The notes below the pieces were generated by a model. It was not told the DNA's origin. It did no database searches and saw nothing but the letters and a program-made list of their open reading frames with translations. Of a stretch of DNA of 7,360 bases, positions 6,117 to 7,360 are shown one piece after another. The position numbers were made by a program, and so were the translations under genes. The stretch covers positions 1 through 7,360 of the forward strand of contig JAUVKE010000119.1 in the NCBI GenBank assembly GCA_030592105.1. The letters are read 5' to 3'. The DNA is from Desulfobacteraceae bacterium (GTDB lineage: Bacteria > Desulfobacterota > Desulfobacteria > Desulfobacterales > BuS5). Position 1 is the stretch's first letter, and the number at the start of each line of letters is the position of its first letter.

Positions 6117-6368
6117 ATGGCTTTTGATACAAAAAAGGACAAAATTTTAAAAGAATGGAGATGTGATGAAACAGGGCTTGTTGTCTCAATTAACAGATAT
6201 TCCGAAGGAGAAGCAAAGGTTCAGATCGGTCCCAGGATTGTTAAAAAAAAGGATGGAACTGATTCCCAAAGAAGAGCAGGGAGAATGACTTTTGAAGATT
6301 TAACATGGTTTTATGATATTATTGATGAACTAAAAGATGAACTTGCACAGCTTGTGGAGCCGGAATAG
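6117..6368 (+). CDS. uncharacterised 83-aa protein, possibly PC4-like
   Basis: An 83-residue protein with a clear AAGGAG site 6 nt before the ATG, so it is almost certainly expressed. I do not firmly recognise its family. Predicted layout: strands around 11-17 (LKEWRC), 20-28 (GLVVSINRY) and 32-42 (EAKVQIGPRIV), a basic loop KKKDGTDSQRRAGR (43-56), then an amphipathic acidic helix 58-79 (FEDLTWFYDIIDELKDEL). A strand-rich N-half followed by a G-R-x-T turn and one long helix recalls the PC4/YdbC-type single-stranded nucleic acid-binding fold, but the similarity is only in layout and is weak. There are no membrane segments and no signal peptide. It ends 4 nt before the phosphorylase gene and is the first gene of the operon that includes ligA. 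Confidence 0.8.
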   Translation: MAFDTKKDKILKEWRCDETGLVVSINRYSEGEAKVQIGPRIVKKKDGTDSQRRAGRMTFEDLTWFYDIIDELKDELAQLVEPE

Positions 6369-6372
6369 GATC

Positions 6373-7113
6373 ATGAAAATAAATAAATATGATGCCATTA
6401 TAAATCCTGTACCAGGCAAAAAGCCTCCTGCTTTGGGGGACTTTTCCGTTATGGTGAGCCAGGAGAGTGCTCTTAGGCTTCTTTGTGAAGAGACCGGTCT
6501 TGACGAAGATAAATTTAAAAAAAAATTAATGACCAGCCGGCTGTACACAAAAACAGGCTCACCTTCCGGGTTCTCCCTTATGGGACCCATTGTTGGAGCC
6601 TCTTATGCAACAATACTCCTTGAAACCCTTATAGCATGGGGAGCAAAGGAAATTCTGTTTTTAGGATGCTGCGGCGCTGTTTCCCCTGATGTTAAAGTGG
6701 GTGATATTATTATTCCCACTTCCGGAATTATTGACGAAGGGGTCTCAAAGCATTATGACCAGAACGGCTCCACATCATACCCTTCTGAAATAGTGACGGA
6801 TAAAATCAGGAAAGGATTAAAAAAAGAAGGTCTCCCCTTTAAGGAAGGAGCCATATGGACCACGGATGCCCTGTTCAGGGAAACCAGAGAAAAAGTTGAA
6901 TTTTACCAAAAAAAAAATGTACTTGGAGTAGAAATGGAAATCTCTGCAATCTTTTCCGTGGGCAAATTTCGTGATGTCGATATCGGTGGCCTCCTTGTGG
7001 TTTCCGATGAAATTTCCTCTTTTACCTGGAACGTGGGATTTAGATATAAACGTTTTCTTAAAAGCTGCGAAGATGTTTGCAGTGTGATTGGAAAATTATG
7101 CACAAAGAGATAG
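6373..7113 (+). CDS. nucleoside phosphorylase family protein (PNP/UDP superfamily)
   Basis: With the ATG at 6373 the protein has 246 residues, a normal length for the PNP_UDP_1 superfamily, which swaps a nucleoside base for phosphate. An upstream in-frame ATG at 6337 lies inside the previous gene and adds 12 residues unlike the family, so it is not preferred. Visible motifs: GSPSGFSLMGPIVGA (62-76), LGCCGAV (97-103), VGDIIIP (109-115), EGVSKHY (122-128), WTTDALFRET (162-171), the ribose-binding GVEMEISA (185-192) and VVSDE (209-213) with the likely catalytic Asp212. The GDPxR phosphate loop near the N-terminus and the Arg of the usual RxG(T/S)xG motif are not seen (here FLGCCG), so substrate and even phosphorolysis are uncertain. 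The gene is preceded by a weak GGA at 6362-6364 and ends inside ligA, which implies coupled translation. Confidence 0.85.
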   Translation: MKINKYDAIINPVPGKKPPALGDFSVMVSQESALRLLCEETGLDEDKFKKKLMTSRLYTKTGSPSGFSLMGPIVGASYATILLETLIAWGAKEILFLGCCGAVSPDVKVGDIIIPTSGIIDEGVSKHYDQNGSTSYPSEIVTDKIRKGLKKEGLPFKEGAIWTTDALFRETREKVEFYQKKNVLGVEMEISAIFSVGKFRDVDIGGLLVVSDEISSFTWNVGFRYKRFLKSCEDVCSVIGKLCTKR

Positions 7114-7360
7114 AGCCGATTATAAATAAAATAAACGGGTTAAGAAAAAAACTCCATGAGCATAATTACAGATATTACCTCCTGGATGACCCTGAAATAT
7201 CGGATTCAGAGTATGACCGGATGATGGTGGAACTGTCCGGTCTGGAGGCAAAATATCCTTTTCTTTTGCGGGAAGATTCCCCGACCATGCGGGTGGGGGC
7301 TCCCCCTTTAAAAGGATTTAATGAAGTCAGCCATACACTCCCCATGCTGAGCCTTGATAA
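7098..7360 (+). CDS. ligA: NAD-dependent DNA ligase LigA, N-terminal fragment
   Basis: The first 87 residues of LigA run off the window edge. The Ia domain that binds the NMN half of NAD+ is plain: HNYRYYLLDDPEISDSEYD (22-40), where Tyr26, Asp36, Tyr39 and Asp40 line up with the E. coli residues Tyr22, Asp32, Tyr35 and Asp36 needed for reaction with NAD+. E. coli His23 is Tyr27 here, a common variant. SPTMRVGAPPL (61-71) and HTLPMLSLD (79-87) lead into the adenylation domain; the KxDG lysine would lie just beyond the window. The enzyme seals nicks during replication and repair and releases AMP and NMN. The ATG at 7098 lies 16 nt inside the phosphorylase gene and has GGA 5 nt upstream. It matches the family start. 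Confidence 0.95.
   Translation, partial: MHKEIEPIINKINGLRKKLHEHNYRYYLLDDPEISDSEYDRMMVELSGLEAKYPFLLREDSPTMRVGAPPLKGFNEVSHTLPMLSLD

Noticed and set aside
6337..6372. Longer N-terminus for the phosphorylase starting at an ATG within the previous gene
   Set aside because: The 12 added residues are just the out-of-frame reading of the previous gene's end and do not resemble the family; the ATG at 6373 sits 4 nt after the preceding stop.

Overview
The window looks like chromosomal sequence from an AT-rich, Gram-negative bacterium. The CNNM/CorC transporter pair, RarA, a stand-alone CheX and an NAD-dependent ligase would fit a sulfate-reducing member of the Desulfobacterota (Desulfobacter/Desulfobacula-like). 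That assignment is an impression from protein style and base composition, not a database result. I see no phage, plasmid, CRISPR, tRNA or rRNA sequence. Most of the window is ordinary core gene content.

Layout, left to right. Positions 1-168 hold the C-terminal end of an alpha/beta hydrolase (+). Facing it is a 51-residue two-helix membrane protein (202-357, -) with its own ribosome binding site and a plausible extended -10 promoter. A fold-back repeat follows (447-564). Next is a two-gene + unit: an NRDE/TANGO2-family protein (604-1392) and a CheX-type CheY-P phosphatase (1421-1879). This converges on rarA (1917-3230, -). A second, larger fold-back repeat (3252-3402) separates rarA from two overlapping CNNM/HlyC/CorC membrane transporter paralogues (3402-4646 and 4639-5904, both -). 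A divergent intergenic region (5905-6116) then leads into a tight + operon: an 83-residue uncharacterised protein (6117-6368), a nucleoside phosphorylase-family protein (6373-7113) and the start of NAD-dependent DNA ligase ligA (7098 to the window edge). The last two overlap by 16 nt.

How the genes relate. rarA and ligA both serve replication and repair but lie in separate units. The two CorC-like proteins are probably translationally coupled and may act together in Mg2+ or other cation export. The phosphorylase-ligA overlap implies co-translation; a link through recycling of ligase-derived NMN or nicotinamide riboside is only a hypothesis.

The most unusual feature is the pair of fold-back elements. 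Their terminal inverted repeats are unrelated, and they lie in opposite orientations. Yet both carry the same core, TGCGTT - variable hairpin - GCCTT, closed by a 3-bp stem whose outer pair differs in a compensatory way (C-G in one, T-A in the other). In the second element every mismatch in the two main stems becomes a G-U wobble when read as + strand RNA. This suggests a dispersed, structured non-coding repeat family, possibly mobile.
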